DNA of 64,000 nt from Lutimonas saemankumensis (lineage in GTDB: Bacteria; Bacteroidota; Bacteroidia; Flavobacteriales; Flavobacteriaceae): NCBI RefSeq assembly GCF_020171465.1, contig NZ_JAIUZR010000004.1:894947-958946 (forward strand), given 5' to 3'. Made by a program: the position numbers and the translations under genes. The notes under the pieces were generated by a model. It had not been told where the DNA came from. It did not search any database and worked only from the letters and a program-made list of their open reading frames with translations. Each line of letters begins with the position of its first letter. Position 1 is the stretch's first letter. Positions 54,702-64,000 of this stretch are shown here, in pieces.

Positions 54702-56024
54702 CTACATATCCATTCCTAAATTAACATCAAGTTTTTTGGCAATTAACTTGTTGATCCTGGTTTTAAGGCCTGCAATTTTAATTTTTTCAACAACATCGTT
54801 ACAGAAAGCAAACAACATCAAGGCTTTCGCTTCTTTCTTAGGTATACCTCTTGATTGAAGGTAAAAGAGTGCCCTTTCATCAAGTTGACCAATGGTACAA
54901 CCATGAGAACATTTCACATCATCAGCAAAAATTTCCAGTTGTGGTTTTGCATTAATACTGGCTTTATCCCCGATCAATATATTGTCATTCTGCTGATAGG
55001 CGTTAGTTTTCTGGGCCAGTTTGTCAACAATAACCTTCCCATTGAATACGCCTGTAGCCTGATCGTCATAAATTCCTTTGTATAATTCATGGCTCTCACA
55101 ATTTTCTTTTTTGTGATGGATCAAGGTATGGTTGTCAACATGTTGCTTGTTGCCCAAAACCGAAATACCATTCAGATTGGAGGTGATATGCTCTCCTTCC
55201 TGATGAAATTCAAGATTGTTTCTGGTAAGTTTTCCTCCAAAAGAGTAGGTGTTGACTGAAACTATGCTACTGTCTTTTTGCTGAACGTAAGTATTGTCAA
55301 TAAGAGAGGCAGCACTGTTGTCATTCTGGATCTTGTAAATATCAGCAATCGCTCTTTTGTGGGCAAAGACCTCGGTTACAGCATTAGTCAAAACGCTGTT
55401 GTTACTGAGACTTTGATGTCTTTCATAGATCTGTACATGAGAATTTTCCCCGACAACCACTAAATTTCGGGGTTGCAACATGATCTCTTTTTCATTTCCA
55501 GTTGAAAAATGAAGGATTTGAATCGGTTTTGGAAGTACAGTATTCTTTGGGATATTGATGAATGCACCTTCCTTTGAAAATGCAGTGTTTAGGGATGTAA
55601 GACTATCACTCTTAGCAGCTACCGTTCCAAAGTAGTGATCCACAACCATTTTATATTTTGGTTGTTTAAGGGCAGATGACAATATACAGATATCAGCTAT
55701 TTCATGTGAGGTATCCGATAAAAATGAACTGTAAACCCCGTCAATAAAAACAATTTTGTAAGATTCAATCTCATGTAAAAAATATTTTTTCACATCTTTG
55801 AGTTCCAAAGCACTTTCAGCTTTAGGAAAAACAGAGTAATCATTTTTAAGCAAAGATTTCAAGGAAGTATATTTCCATTCTTCATTTTTTCTGTCCGGGA
55901 ATCCTTCCTTTTCGAACCTTTCAATCGCGGCCGAACGAATTTCATGAACTTTAGAGTCGAGGTCTATATTTCCACGATTCTCAAAAGCCATAAATGAGGC
56001 TACTAATTTTTCTTTTAAATCCAT
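54702..56024 (-). CDS. sufD: SufD, Fe-S cluster scaffold subunit
   Basis: Part of the SufBCD scaffold that builds Fe-S clusters. The C-terminal motif FADDVKCSHGCTIGQLDE is diagnostic for the family, as is the LQSRGIPKKEAKALM end. The 440 residues are normal. It starts 10 bp after sufC, in the order sufB-sufC-sufD. Confidence 0.97.
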   Translation of the reverse strand: MDLKEKLVASFMAFENRGNIDLDSKVHEIRSAAIERFEKEGFPDRKNEEWKYTSLKSLLKNDYSVFPKAESALELKDVKKYFLHEIESYKIVFIDGVYSSFLSDTSHEIADICILSSALKQPKYKMVVDHYFGTVAAKSDSLTSLNTAFSKEGAFINIPKNTVLPKPIQILHFSTGNEKEIMLQPRNLVVVGENSHVQIYERHQSLSNNSVLTNAVTEVFAHKRAIADIYKIQNDNSAASLIDNTYVQQKDSSIVSVNTYSFGGKLTRNNLEFHQEGEHITSNLNGISVLGNKQHVDNHTLIHHKKENCESHELYKGIYDDQATGVFNGKVIVDKLAQKTNAYQQNDNILIGDKASINAKPQLEIFADDVKCSHGCTIGQLDERALFYLQSRGIPKKEAKALMLFAFCNDVVEKIKIAGLKTRINKLIAKKLDVNLGMDM

Positions 56025-56034
56025 ATTAATCCGA

Positions 56035-56772
56035 CTATTTCAACCAATCATACCCTTTATCCTCCAGCTCATGGGCCAACTCCTTACCACCAGACTTAAC
56101 GATCTTTCCGTCGTGAAGTACGTGGACAAAGTCAGGAACTATATAATCAAGCAACCTCTGGTAATGCGTAATTACAATAACGGCATTATTTTCATTCTTT
56201 AACTTGTTAACCCCATTGGCCACAACTTTTAATGCATCAATGTCAAGACCTGAATCCGTTTCATCAAGGATCGCAAGATTTGGTTCAAGCATGGCCATTT
56301 GAAAGATTTCATTTCGTTTTTTTTCTCCACCCGAAAACCCTTCGTTTAAAGATCTTGAAAGAAATTTTCTGTCCATCTCCAGCAATTCAGACTTTTCTCT
56401 GATCAATTTGAGCATATCTCTTGCAGGGAGATCTTCCTGGCCATTGGCCTTTCGCTTTGCATTGATTGCTGTTTTAATAAAGTTCGTGGTTGTTACCCCG
56501 GGGATTTCCACGGGATATTGAAATGACATAAAGATTCCCTTATGAGCTCTTTCATCAGGCGCCAGTTCAAGAATACTTTCATCCTGAAATTCGATATCTC
56601 CGTCCATCACCTCGTAGGTTTCATTTCCCGCAATTACTGAGGAAAGAGTACTTTTTCCCGAACCGTTTGGCCCCATTATCGCATGAACTTCGCCTGGTTT
56701 AACATCGAGATCAATACCTCGCAAAATTTCTTTATCCTCTATTCCAGCGTGTAGGTTTTTTATCTTTAACAT
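56035..56772 (-). CDS. sufC: SufC, ATPase of the Fe-S assembly complex
   Basis: An ABC-type ATPase (245 residues) that powers SufBCD. Walker A is [10 protein letters not shown], the signature is [14 protein letters not shown], and Walker B is [11 protein letters not shown]. No membrane segments. It lies between sufB (37-bp gap) and sufD. Confidence 0.98.
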   Translation of the reverse strand: MLKIKNLHAGIEDKEILRGIDLDVKPGEVHAIMGPNGSGKSTLSSVIAGNETYEVMDGDIEFQDESILELAPDERAHKGIFMSFQYPVEIPGVTTTNFIKTAINAKRKANGQEDLPARDMLKLIREKSELLEMDRKFLSRSLNEGFSGGEKKRNEIFQMAMLEPNLAILDETDSGLDIDALKVVANGVNKLKNENNAVIVITHYQRLLDYIVPDFVHVLHDGKIVKSGGKELAHELEDKGYDWLK

Positions 56773-56809
56773 TGTAAAATGATCTAATTGACTTTAAAAT
56801 TTTTATATA

Positions 56810-58258
56810 TTATCCAACGGATCCCTCAAGAGAAATCTCCAACAATTTTTGAGCCTCCACAGCAAATTCCATGGGGAGCTTATTCAGTACTTCTTTACTA
56901 AAACCGTTAACAATCAGCGCTATAGCTTTTTCTGTATCGATACCCCTTTGGTTGCAATAGAAAAGCTGGTCCTCACCGATTTTACTGGTAGTGGCTTCGT
57001 GTTCTATCTGAGCGGATTTATTTTTGGCTTCTATATATGGAAAGGTATGTGCCCCACATTCATTACCCATCAAAAGCGAGTCACATTGTGAGAAGTTCCG
57101 GGCATTTTCTGCTCTTGAGCCTACCTGAACCAAACCTCTGTAGGAGTTTTGAGACTGTCCGGCTGAAATACCCTTGGAAATAATCGTACTTTTTGTATTC
57201 TTTCCAAGGTGAACCATTTTAGTTCCCGTATCAGCCTGCTGAAAATTATTGGTAACGGCAATGGAATAAAACTCTCCAACCGAATTGTCACCTTTAAGCA
57301 CACAACTTGGATATTTCCAGGTGACAGCACTACCTGTTTCTACCTGGGTCCAGCTAATTTTTGAATTGGTATGGCAAATACCTCTTTTTGTAACAAAATT
57401 GAAAACCCCGCCTTTTCCTTCATGATCCCCCGGGAACCAGTTTTGAACCGTTGAATACTTGATTTCTGCATCATCCAGGGCAATAAGCTCCACTACGGCT
57501 GCGTGCAATTGGTTTTCATCCCGGGCAGGTGCCGTACAACCCTCGAGATAACTCACATAACTTCCTTTATCCGCAATGACAAGGGTTCGTTCAAATTGTC
57601 CTGTTCCACCTTCATTGATTCGGAAATAAGTAGAGAGTTCCATGGGGCACTGAACCCCTTTTGGAATGTAACAGAAGGAACCATCCGTAAATACCGCTGA
57701 ATTCAAAGCAGCGTAAAAATTATCCGTTTTAGGTACTACGCTGCCTATATATTTTTTGACCAGTTCCGGATGCTCCTGTATCGCTTCAGAAATTGGGCAA
57801 AATATTATCCCTTTTTCCGCGAGAGTTTCTTTGAAAGTAGTAGCCACAGAAACTGAGTCTACAACAATATCCATGGCAACACCGGTTAACCTCTTTTGTT
57901 CATCAATAGAAATTCCAAGCTTATTGAAGGTCTTTAACAGTTCGGGATCTACCTGGTCCAAACTTTCCAGTTCTTTCTTTGGTTTAGGTGCCGAATAGTA
58001 ACTAATATCTTGAAAACTAGGCTTTTCATATTTTACATTAGCCCATTCAGGCTCGACCATTTTTTTCCATATACCAAAAGCCTCTAACCTCCATTCCGTC
58101 ATCCATTCAGGCTCGTTCTTTTTCTTGGAAATTGCCCGGATTATATCTTCGTTAAGACCTTTAGGAAAGGTTTCAGATTCAATTTCGGTATAGAAACCAT
58201 ACTCGTATTCTTTCGTTTCGAGTTCCTTTTTCAGATCATCCTCGGTGTACTTGCTCAT
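56810..58258 (-). CDS. sufB: SufB, Fe-S cluster scaffold subunit
   Basis: The core scaffold of SUF assembly. The family motifs [20 protein letters not shown] and [21 protein letters not shown] are visible, as is the [20 protein letters not shown] cysteine region near residues 390-410. 482 residues is normal. It follows the SufA-like gene by 25 bp. Confidence 0.98.
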   Translation of the reverse strand: MSKYTEDDLKKELETKEYEYGFYTEIESETFPKGLNEDIIRAISKKKNEPEWMTEWRLEAFGIWKKMVEPEWANVKYEKPSFQDISYYSAPKPKKELESLDQVDPELLKTFNKLGISIDEQKRLTGVAMDIVVDSVSVATTFKETLAEKGIIFCPISEAIQEHPELVKKYIGSVVPKTDNFYAALNSAVFTDGSFCYIPKGVQCPMELSTYFRINEGGTGQFERTLVIADKGSYVSYLEGCTAPARDENQLHAAVVELIALDDAEIKYSTVQNWFPGDHEGKGGVFNFVTKRGICHTNSKISWTQVETGSAVTWKYPSCVLKGDNSVGEFYSIAVTNNFQQADTGTKMVHLGKNTKSTIISKGISAGQSQNSYRGLVQVGSRAENARNFSQCDSLLMGNECGAHTFPYIEAKNKSAQIEHEATTSKIGEDQLFYCNQRGIDTEKAIALIVNGFSKEVLNKLPMEFAVEAQKLLEISLEGSVG

Positions 58259-58283
58259 AACATTAAATTAGATCGATTAAAAC

Positions 58284-58613
58284 TTATAGTGAGAAGCTTT
58301 CACCACAGCCACAAGTCCTGTTGGCATTCGGGTTTTTAAACACAAAACCGGTCCCGTTCAAGCCACCGGAATAATCAAGTTCAGTTCCAACCAGATATAA
58401 GAAACTCTTCTTGTCAACTACAATCTTGATATCGTTGTTTTCAAACACCTTATCATTTTCCTTTTCCTCATTGTCAAAACTCAGATCATAGGACAACCCT
58501 GAACATCCTCCGCTTTTAACTCCAACCCGGATAAAATCTTTGGAAGCATCAAATCCGTCCTCTTTCATTAGCTCAATGGCTTTCAGTTTAGCTTTTTCAG
58601 ATACTTGTATCAT
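58284..58613 (-). CDS. SufA/IscA-type Fe-S carrier (HesB family)
   Basis: A 109-residue A-type carrier that receives or delivers Fe-S clusters. The three conserved cysteines are in the GGCSGLSYD loop and the C-terminal CGCGESF. It leads the suf operon. Whether it is closer to SufA or ErpA cannot be told by eye, so no symbol is given. A TATCTTTG -7 box lies upstream. Confidence 0.95.
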   Translation of the reverse strand: MIQVSEKAKLKAIELMKEDGFDASKDFIRVGVKSGGCSGLSYDLSFDNEEKENDKVFENNDIKIVVDKKSFLYLVGTELDYSGGLNGTGFVFKNPNANRTCGCGESFSL

Positions 58614-58641
58614 AACAAATTAGATTCATTCTAAATAAGTG

Positions 58642-58649
58642 CAAAGATA
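58642..58649 (-). promoter_or_regulatory. -7 element (TATCTTTG) of the suf operon
   Basis: A perfect TAnnTTTG on the minus strand, 29 bp before the first start; a TGTTT about 20 bp upstream of it may serve as -33. Confidence 0.5.
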
Positions 58650-58768
58650 AGGCAAAAACTGAACTTATTAAACATCCCCAAAAAAAAGTGCCCCCAGAAC
58701 ACAATAAAAAAAATTTTTTTGCAGACTAAAAATGGCGCAATAAAGCCTATTTGATGGCGTTTCGGATA

Positions 58769-58876
58769 TTAACAATTTTCTCGAGTTATTAACATCTTCT
58801 TAACAAGGATGGACTCCTCTTCTAGAACTAATGAAAATATCTTCGAGATAATTTGTTGACATACAAATAGTTAACA
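58769..58876 (+). repeat. Four TTAACA motifs before the giant gene
   Basis: TTAACA occurs at 58769, 58789, 58800 and 58871. The first three are 20 and 11 bp apart, about two and one helical turns. The region between the divergent suf and surface-protein genes is AT-rich, so chance is possible. Confidence 0.3.
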
Positions 58877-58889
58877 AAATATTTAAGAT

Positions 58890-61800
58890 ATGGACACCGA
58901 GAATTCGCGAACCGGTAGACAATCAAAAAATAACAATTTAAACCTGTTATCAGCAGTAGATTCTGTGATGACGGGCTTTGCCTATGCAACTAACAAAAAC
59001 AAAATTAGTGCCAAAAGCACAAATTCTTTAACAATGGAAAAAGTAAAAAGTTTTGATTTTATCAGTAGGAAAACACAGAAAAAATCCTACTATTCTTCGA
59101 GAAGTACCAAGATATTATTGCTACTCGGATTATTATTTTTTTCGATAAGCATATTCGGTCAATATGCAGACAATGATGATTTTGACGGAGATGGGATTCT
59201 AAACGTCAATGACCTTGATGATGATAATGACGGGATTTTAGACTTGATAGAATGTCCTAGTTTACTTCCATTGAGCGATACCGGAGGCTACAGCTATATG
59301 CAGGATATCGATGGAAACACTTCAAGGCATTGGGCCAATCCTCCAACTCCGGCAAATCTTGGTAACAACAACCCGTTGTATATTTTTGACGGAGACTCAA
59401 ATACAGAATTAAGGCTTCATGATGATGATGTATTTGAATTGGCACTGGGCCAGGAAATTCCGGCAGGCACAACATTATATTTACAGGAATCCGCAGGAGG
59501 GTCTGAGAACGAACGAATGGATGTTTTTGTATCCTATGACTCAACGGATCCAAATGGCGATACTAATGCCATTTCAGGAAACGGCTCAGGATGGACAACT
59601 ATTCAGGCAAATGTAGCCAATAACAGTGCGAGTCAGGTACTTAATAATGCAAGAACTGATCAGGACAATTCATTTGTTGTTCCCTTTCCAATTCGATACA
59701 TACAATTTAGAGCAAGAGCTTCACATGCCGGATGGCATGAGTTGATCATTGATCCTGCTTTAGTTGGTAATGGAAACTGTGATGCGGATTCAGACGGGAT
59801 ACTCGATTCATTTGAAATTGACAGTGATAATGATGGATGTTTTGATGTGGCTGAGGCAGGATTTACCGATTCGGATTTTGATGGAGAATTGGATGGAACA
59901 GGAATAGCAGCAGACGGAACCGTAACAGGAAATTCAGATGGATATACGGGGACGAACTCCATGGTGACTGATGAGAATTCTCAACCAGCAGATTGTTTAT
60001 GTAACAATCCATTAATAACAGCAGATAATGATGGTGATGGAATAAAAGATGTTTGTGACCTTGATGATGATAATGATGGGATTTTAGACTTGATAGAATG
60101 TCCAAATTTACTTCCATTATCGGATACCGGAGGCTACAGCTATATGCAGGATATCGATGGAAACACTTCTAGGCATTGGGCCAATCCTCCAACACCTGCA
60201 AATCTTGGAAACAACAACCCGTTGTATATTTTTGACGGAGACTCAAATACAGAATTAAGGCTTCATGATGATGATGTATTTGAATTGGCACTGGGCCAGG
60301 AAATTCCGGCAGGCACAACATTATATTTACAAGAATCCGCAGGAGGGTCTGAGGACGAACGAATGGATGTTTTTGTATCCTATGACTCAACGGATCCAAA
60401 TGGCGATACTAATGCCATTTCAGGAAATGGTTCGGGATGGACAACTATTCAGGCAAATGTAGCAAATAACAGTGCGAGTCAGGTACTTAATAATGCGAGA
60501 ACTGACCAGGACAATTCATTTGTTGTTCCCTTTCCAATTCGATACATACAATTTAGAGCAAGAGCTTCACATGCCGGATGGCATGAGTTGATCATTGATC
60601 CTGCTTTAGTTGGGAATGGGAACTGTGATGCAGATTCAGACGGAATACCGGACACATTTGAAATTGACAGTGATGATGATGGATGTTTCGATGTGGCTGA
60701 GGCAGGATTTACCGATTCGGATTTTGATGGAGAATTAGATGGAACCGGAATAGCAGCAGACGGAACTGTAACAGGAAATTCAGATGGATATACGGGGACG
60801 AACTCCATGGTAACTGATGAGAATTCTCAACCGGCAGATTGTTCATGTAATAACCCTACGCTAACAGATACCGATGGAGACGGAGTAAATGATGTTTGCG
60901 ACCTTGACGATGATAATGATGGGATTCTGGATTCAGTTGAAGGAGAAGAGGTCCTTTGCCCTTCGGTTGAAGAAATTACAAACCTGACCACGGGATTGCT
61001 TTATGGCAATGACCGTTCATGTTTCTCAGCTGGTGAAGAAATCAATCACCTGATCGATGGTAGTTGTACCAGCTCTTTTTATTTTGGCACCGGATCAAAT
61101 TCTGGACCCATTGCAGGTTTAGAAATATTGAATTTTGAATTTACAGAAGCTCTCGTGATCACTGAGTTAAAGGTGAATACTGATAGGTCGAGCTCGTTTT
61201 TGAGAAATAACTCCACTTACAGGGTGGAAGGTTCGAATGATAATGTAAGTTTTACTGATCTGACCGGGACTTTAACATCGGACGGACAGGCAACAGGTAA
61301 CGAGGAGGTATTTGATCTAAGCACCAACGCTTCTTCGTATAAATATTACAGGATATTAGGAATTAGTGGTAATTATTCTTGGGATCCATATATTCAGAGT
61401 GTTGAGTTTACGGCTGCACCATGTACACCATCAGTAGCAACGGATAGCGACAATGACGGTATACCTGATTCTCTGGAGATTGATTCAGATAATGATGGAT
61501 GTAATGACGTTATAGAAGCAGGTTTTACAGGAAATGGTAGCGGTCAGTTAAGTGGAACCGGTGTTGATACCGATGGAACCGTAACAGGAAATCTGGACGG
61601 ATATACAACTCCAGATTCCATAGTTACTGATCCTCAATTCATGACAGCGGCCTGTGATACAGATGGTGACGGGGTTTCGCCAGCGTTTGATTTGGATGAT
61701 GACAATGATGGAATTTTAGATAAGCAAGAAAATAATTTACTTCTTTATGGTGGATTCGAACATGTTTCGGTTCCTAACGATGGAAATAATCAGTCGGGTC

Positions 61801-64000
61801 AAGGAGTTAATGCAACAACTATTTTACCGTGGGTATTAACTCCTGGTGCCTTAGGCTCAGGTGGTACCCCAAATATAGTTCAGGTAGATGGCGACGGAGT
61901 AGCCCCAGATTATAATTACGGAAATGGCGGACCTCCATCCGATGCAGATCCTAATACTGGTGATGGAATTAATCAGCACTATTTCGATATCAATGGGAAT
62001 GCAGATTTTTATCAAACCTTTGTAATTACCAATACAACGGATATAACTTATTCAGGGTATTTTTCTCCAAGAGATAATAACAATTCAGCAACTGGTCAAA
62101 TTTCTATTTATTCAGGTACTGGGAATTCAGGAACTTTGGTGTCAACTACAGGGACAGTTGCGTTTCCTCTTCAAGGGGGTTCATCTAGTACAACTCCATG
62201 GGAGCAAATTAGTGGTAATGTTGTTTTAACTCCGGGCACATATTCATTTGTAGTAACGATGTCAAATTTTTCAAATTTTGATGAAGGATATGTTCAAGTG
62301 ACTAACTCGGATATTGATACTGATGGAGATGGCATTGCAAATCAATATGATCTTGATAGTGATAATGATGGAATTTATGACGCTGAGGAGGCCGGACATG
62401 GTCAGGCATATACCAACGGAATTGTGAACGGAATCGTTGGAACGGATGGTGTACCAGATGCTGTTCAAGACATAGCTGATGATGGAACCGTGAATTACGC
62501 AGTGGCTGAAAGCTCTGATGATGCAGATTTTATTCTAAACTTTTTAGACCTTGACAGTGATGGCGATACATGTAATGATGTTGCAGAAGCCGGATTTACA
62601 GATAATGATAATGATGGATTACTTGGATCGAGTCCGGTTGGGGTTGATTCTAATGGTTTAGTAATTTCCGGCTCAGATGGTTATACCAATCCTAACGGAG
62701 TATATTTAATTCCTGGAACAGCACCAAGTATAAGCACACAACCTACTGATCAGTCAATTTGTGCCTCAGGAAATGGTAGTTTTACTGTCACGGCCTCAGG
62801 TAATGATTTGGTTTACCAATGGGAATTAAGCACAGATAACGGAGGTTCGTTTTCACCCCTAAGTAATGGTGGAGTTTATTCTAATGTAGATGCAGCATCA
62901 CTTAATATTACTGGGGCAACAACAAGTATGGATGCTTATCAATATAGAGTTATTGTGAGCAGCAGTACTTTTGCATGTGGTGATATAACTTCGGATGCGG
63001 CAACTTTGACCGTTCCGGATGTTGAATTTGGAGGTGGAAATGGGACTGATCCAACTACCTGTGGAGGTACTGATGGATTCATTAATTTCAACCAGCTTGA
63101 AAGTAATACAACTTATTCGGTAAGTTATTCAGATAATGGAACACCAATTGGACCAGTTAATATTACTACAAATCCTGGAGGAGTTCTTTTCATTAATGGT
63201 TTAGATGCAGGTGTTTATACCGATATTACTTTAAGTCTGCTCGGTTGTGATAGTGCACCTGTTGATGTGACTTTAAGTGATCCTACGTCTCCTGTGGCAG
63301 AGGCAGGACCGGATGCATCAATTGATTGTATTAATCCAACCGTGAGTTTCAACGGAGCAGGACTGACAACGAGTTTTTCCGAAACATTATTTAATAATAA
63401 CGATAATTATAATGGAACTGCTGATGATGACTATTTAAACATTACCGGAGTAAATGGTAGTGGTCAAAATATAAATTTAAATGATGGGGATGATGTAGTC
63501 TGGTTTTCATCAGATTGGGCCAGTAGTGGAAACACTTCAATTAATGGAGGGTCTGGTGATGATACAATTGTTTTACCCTTATCAGCAGGAAGTTATACTG
63601 TTAATGTGAATCAAATAACTCGTAACGGAAGGACGATCACTTATAATGGTATTGAAAACATCATATATGATGGTGATATTTCATCTCTTTCCTCTGGAAC
63701 CATAACTTATGCCTGGACAACTGCAGATGGGGTCATAGATAGTGGCGCGGCTACAGCCTCACCGGTCGTTAGTGCTGCGGGTACTTACACTTTAACTGTT
63801 ACAGACTCATCTACTGGATGTACTGATTCGGATACAGTAATCGTAACAATATTGCCTGATACAACTGCACCTGTTACACCTACATTATCACCGGTAACGG
63901 TTGATTGTGATGGCGTGTTGACCGCACCGACCACGACGGATGCATGTGCCGGTACGATCACAGGAACCACGACAGATGTACTGAACTTTGTAGAAGGCGG
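58890..64000 (+). CDS. Giant secreted surface protein with TSP3 hinges, PKD-, Ig- and HYR-like domains (C-terminus outside window)
   Basis: The frame is open for 1,703 codons to the right edge. An extended N-terminus of about 73 residues precedes the hydrophobic signal segment (about 75-90, ending FGQ). Then come acidic, calcium-binding thrombospondin-type-3 hinges (DLDDDNDGILD, DSDNDGCFDV) that alternate with beta-sandwich cassettes: a lectin/discoidin-like one present twice, an F5/8-like one and a third type. From about residue 1285 on there are an Ig-like domain, a PKD-like domain with an apparent RTX-like insertion, and the start of HYR-like repeats. This points to a type IX-secreted adhesin or matrix protein. 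An internal ATG at residue 49 is an alternative start. Confidence 0.88.
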   Translation, partial: MDTENSRTGRQSKNNNLNLLSAVDSVMTGFAYATNKNKISAKSTNSLTMEKVKSFDFISRKTQKKSYYSSRSTKILLLLGLLFFSISIFGQYADNDDFDGDGILNVNDLDDDNDGILDLIECPSLLPLSDTGGYSYMQDIDGNTSRHWANPPTPANLGNNNPLYIFDGDSNTELRLHDDDVFELALGQEIPAGTTLYLQESAGGSENERMDVFVSYDSTDPNGDTNAISGNGSGWTTIQANVANNSASQVLNNARTDQDNSFVVPFPIRYIQFRARASHAGWHELIIDPALVGNGNCDADSDGILDSFEIDSDNDGCFDVAEAGFTDSDFDGELDGTGIAADGTVTGNSDGYTGTNSMVTDENSQPADCLCNNPLITADNDGDGIKDVCDLDDDNDGILDLIECPNLLPLSDTGGYSYMQDIDGNTSRHWANPPTPANLGNNNPLYIFDGDSNTELRLHDDDVFELALGQEIPAGTTLYLQESAGGSEDERMDVFVSYDSTDPNGDTNAISGNGSGWTTIQANVANNSASQVLNNARTDQDNSFVVPFPIRYIQFRARASHAGWHELIIDPALVGNGNCDADSDGIPDTFEIDSDDDGCFDVAEAGFTDSDFDGELDGTGIAADGTVTGNSDGYTGTNSMVTDENSQPADCSCNNPTLTDTDGDGVNDVCDLDDDNDGILDSVEGEEVLCPSVEEITNLTTGLLYGNDRSCFSAGEEINHLIDGSCTSSFYFGTGSNSGPIAGLEILNFEFTEALVITELKVNTDRSSSFLRNNSTYRVEGSNDNVSFTDLTGTLTSDGQATGNEEVFDLSTNASSYKYYRILGISGNYSWDPYIQSVEFTAAPCTPSVATDSDNDGIPDSLEIDSDNDGCNDVIEAGFTGNGSGQLSGTGVDTDGTVTGNLDGYTTPDSIVTDPQFMTAACDTDGDGVSPAFDLDDDNDGILDKQENNLLLYGGFEHVSVPNDGNNQSGQGVNATTILPWVLTPGALGSGGTPNIVQVDGDGVAPDYNYGNGGPPSDADPNTGDGINQHYFDINGNADFYQTFVITNTTDITYSGYFSPRDNNNSATGQISIYSGTGNSGTLVSTTGTVAFPLQGGSSSTTPWEQISGNVVLTPGTYSFVVTMSNFSNFDEGYVQVTNSDIDTDGDGIANQYDLDSDNDGIYDAEEAGHGQAYTNGIVNGIVGTDGVPDAVQDIADDGTVNYAVAESSDDADFILNFLDLDSDGDTCNDVAEAGFTDNDNDGLLGSSPVGVDSNGLVISGSDGYTNPNGVYLIPGTAPSISTQPTDQSICASGNGSFTVTASGNDLVYQWELSTDNGGSFSPLSNGGVYSNVDAASLNITGATTSMDAYQYRVIVSSSTFACGDITSDAATLTVPDVEFGGGNGTDPTTCGGTDGFINFNQLESNTTYSVSYSDNGTPIGPVNITTNPGGVLFINGLDAGVYTDITLSLLGCDSAPVDVTLSDPTSPVAEAGPDASIDCINPTVSFNGAGLTTSFSETLFNNNDNYNGTADDDYLNITGVNGSGQNINLNDGDDVVWFSSDWASSGNTSINGGSGDDTIVLPLSAGSYTVNVNQITRNGRTITYNGIENIIYDGDISSLSSGTITYAWTTADGVIDSGAATASPVVSAAGTYTLTVTDSSTGCTDSDTVIVTILPDTTAPVTPTLSPVTVDCDGVLTAPTTTDACAGTITGTTTDVLNFVEG
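59211..60056 (+). repeat. Tandem 0.85-kb repeat, copy 1, in the giant gene
   Basis: An 846-bp unit (282 residues) spanning the hinge DLDDDNDGILD, the lectin/discoidin-like cassette and the calcium hinge. It is almost identical to the next unit at protein level; DNA differences are scattered and mostly at third codon positions. Confidence 0.9.
60057..60899 (+). repeat. Tandem 0.85-kb repeat, copy 2, in the giant gene
   Basis: An 843-bp unit (281 residues), one codon shorter than copy 1 in the linker before the next hinge. A third hinge starts right behind it but leads into a different cassette. Confidence 0.9.

Noticed and set aside
59257..60808. Several minus-strand frames, repeated twice, with similar proteins
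   Set aside because: They lie opposite the duplicated unit of the giant gene, so their repetition just reflects that duplication.
59211..60899. Repeat region considered as CRISPR or mobile element
   Set aside because: Units are long, in frame and coding, with no spacers, inverted ends or transposase.
1..64000. tRNA, rRNA, insertion sequences, prophage or defence islands
   Set aside because: No such sequence was seen in any gap; gaps are short and AT-rich, and all long frames are explained by ordinary genes.

Overview
The window reads as chromosomal DNA of a marine-type member of the Flavobacteriia (Bacteroidota). Visible reasons are AT-rich intergenic DNA, -7 promoter elements of the form TAnnTTTG, few Shine-Dalgarno sites, and lineage-typical genes: a full Bat aerotolerance operon, DUF4252 and DUF4254 proteins, an IPExxxVDY-family protein, a TonB-dependent receptor, and a giant surface protein with thrombospondin-type-3 and HYR-like repeats. 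I see no tRNA, rRNA, CRISPR array, insertion sequence or prophage. Most of the window is densely packed housekeeping DNA.

Layout. 0-1.7 kb: an ECF sigma factor, a membrane anti-sigma-like protein and a secreted coiled-coil protein (cut by the window edge), with an ECF-type promoter in front. 1.8-13 kb: metG, an S66 peptidase, a YraN protein, a TlpA-like redoxin, an SDR, a DUF4252 lipoprotein, a PhoH-like ATPase and mfd. 13.2-17.6 kb: a TerB-like protein, then a tight iron operon of a DtxR-family regulator, a membrane-anchored DtxR-like/FeoA fusion, and FeoB split into a separate GTPase and permease. 17.7-22.2 kb: an AddA/RecB-like helicase-nuclease, CvpA and panB. 22.4-30.8 kb: MoxR, DUF58, a BatD-like protein, BatA, BatB, BatC, BatD and BatE. 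30.8-36.3 kb (minus strand): a methyltransferase with map, a GT9 glycosyltransferase with DUF4254, a HAD phosphatase and gpmI. 36.5-41.4 kb: an operon of M14 carboxypeptidase, TonB-dependent receptor and PQQ-type sugar dehydrogenase lipoprotein. 41.8-49 kb: a long biopterin-type aromatic amino acid hydroxylase, pyk, an IPExxxVDY protein, rnc-fabF-acpP, purN and rnhA. 49-58.6 kb: an M43 metalloprotease, a META protein and the SUF Fe-S operon (sufA-like, sufB, sufC, sufD), with sufS separated from sufD by two opposite-strand genes. 58.9 kb to the end: one open frame of more than 1,700 codons for a secreted repeat protein that runs off the window.

The most interesting parts are: (1) the Feo operon, which couples a candidate DtxR operator, a membrane-tethered metal-sensor/FeoA fusion and a two-piece FeoB; (2) two promoters with the same ECF layout (-35-like element, 16 bp, CGTC), one before the ECF sigma gene and one before the DUF4252 lipoprotein gene; (3) the giant protein, where calcium-binding hinges alternate with exchangeable beta-sandwich cassettes, one recently duplicated, and where an RTX-like segment appears inserted inside a PKD-like domain; (4) two consecutive hairpins between acpP and fabF. 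All functional statements are from reading the sequence and from family knowledge; no database search was possible.
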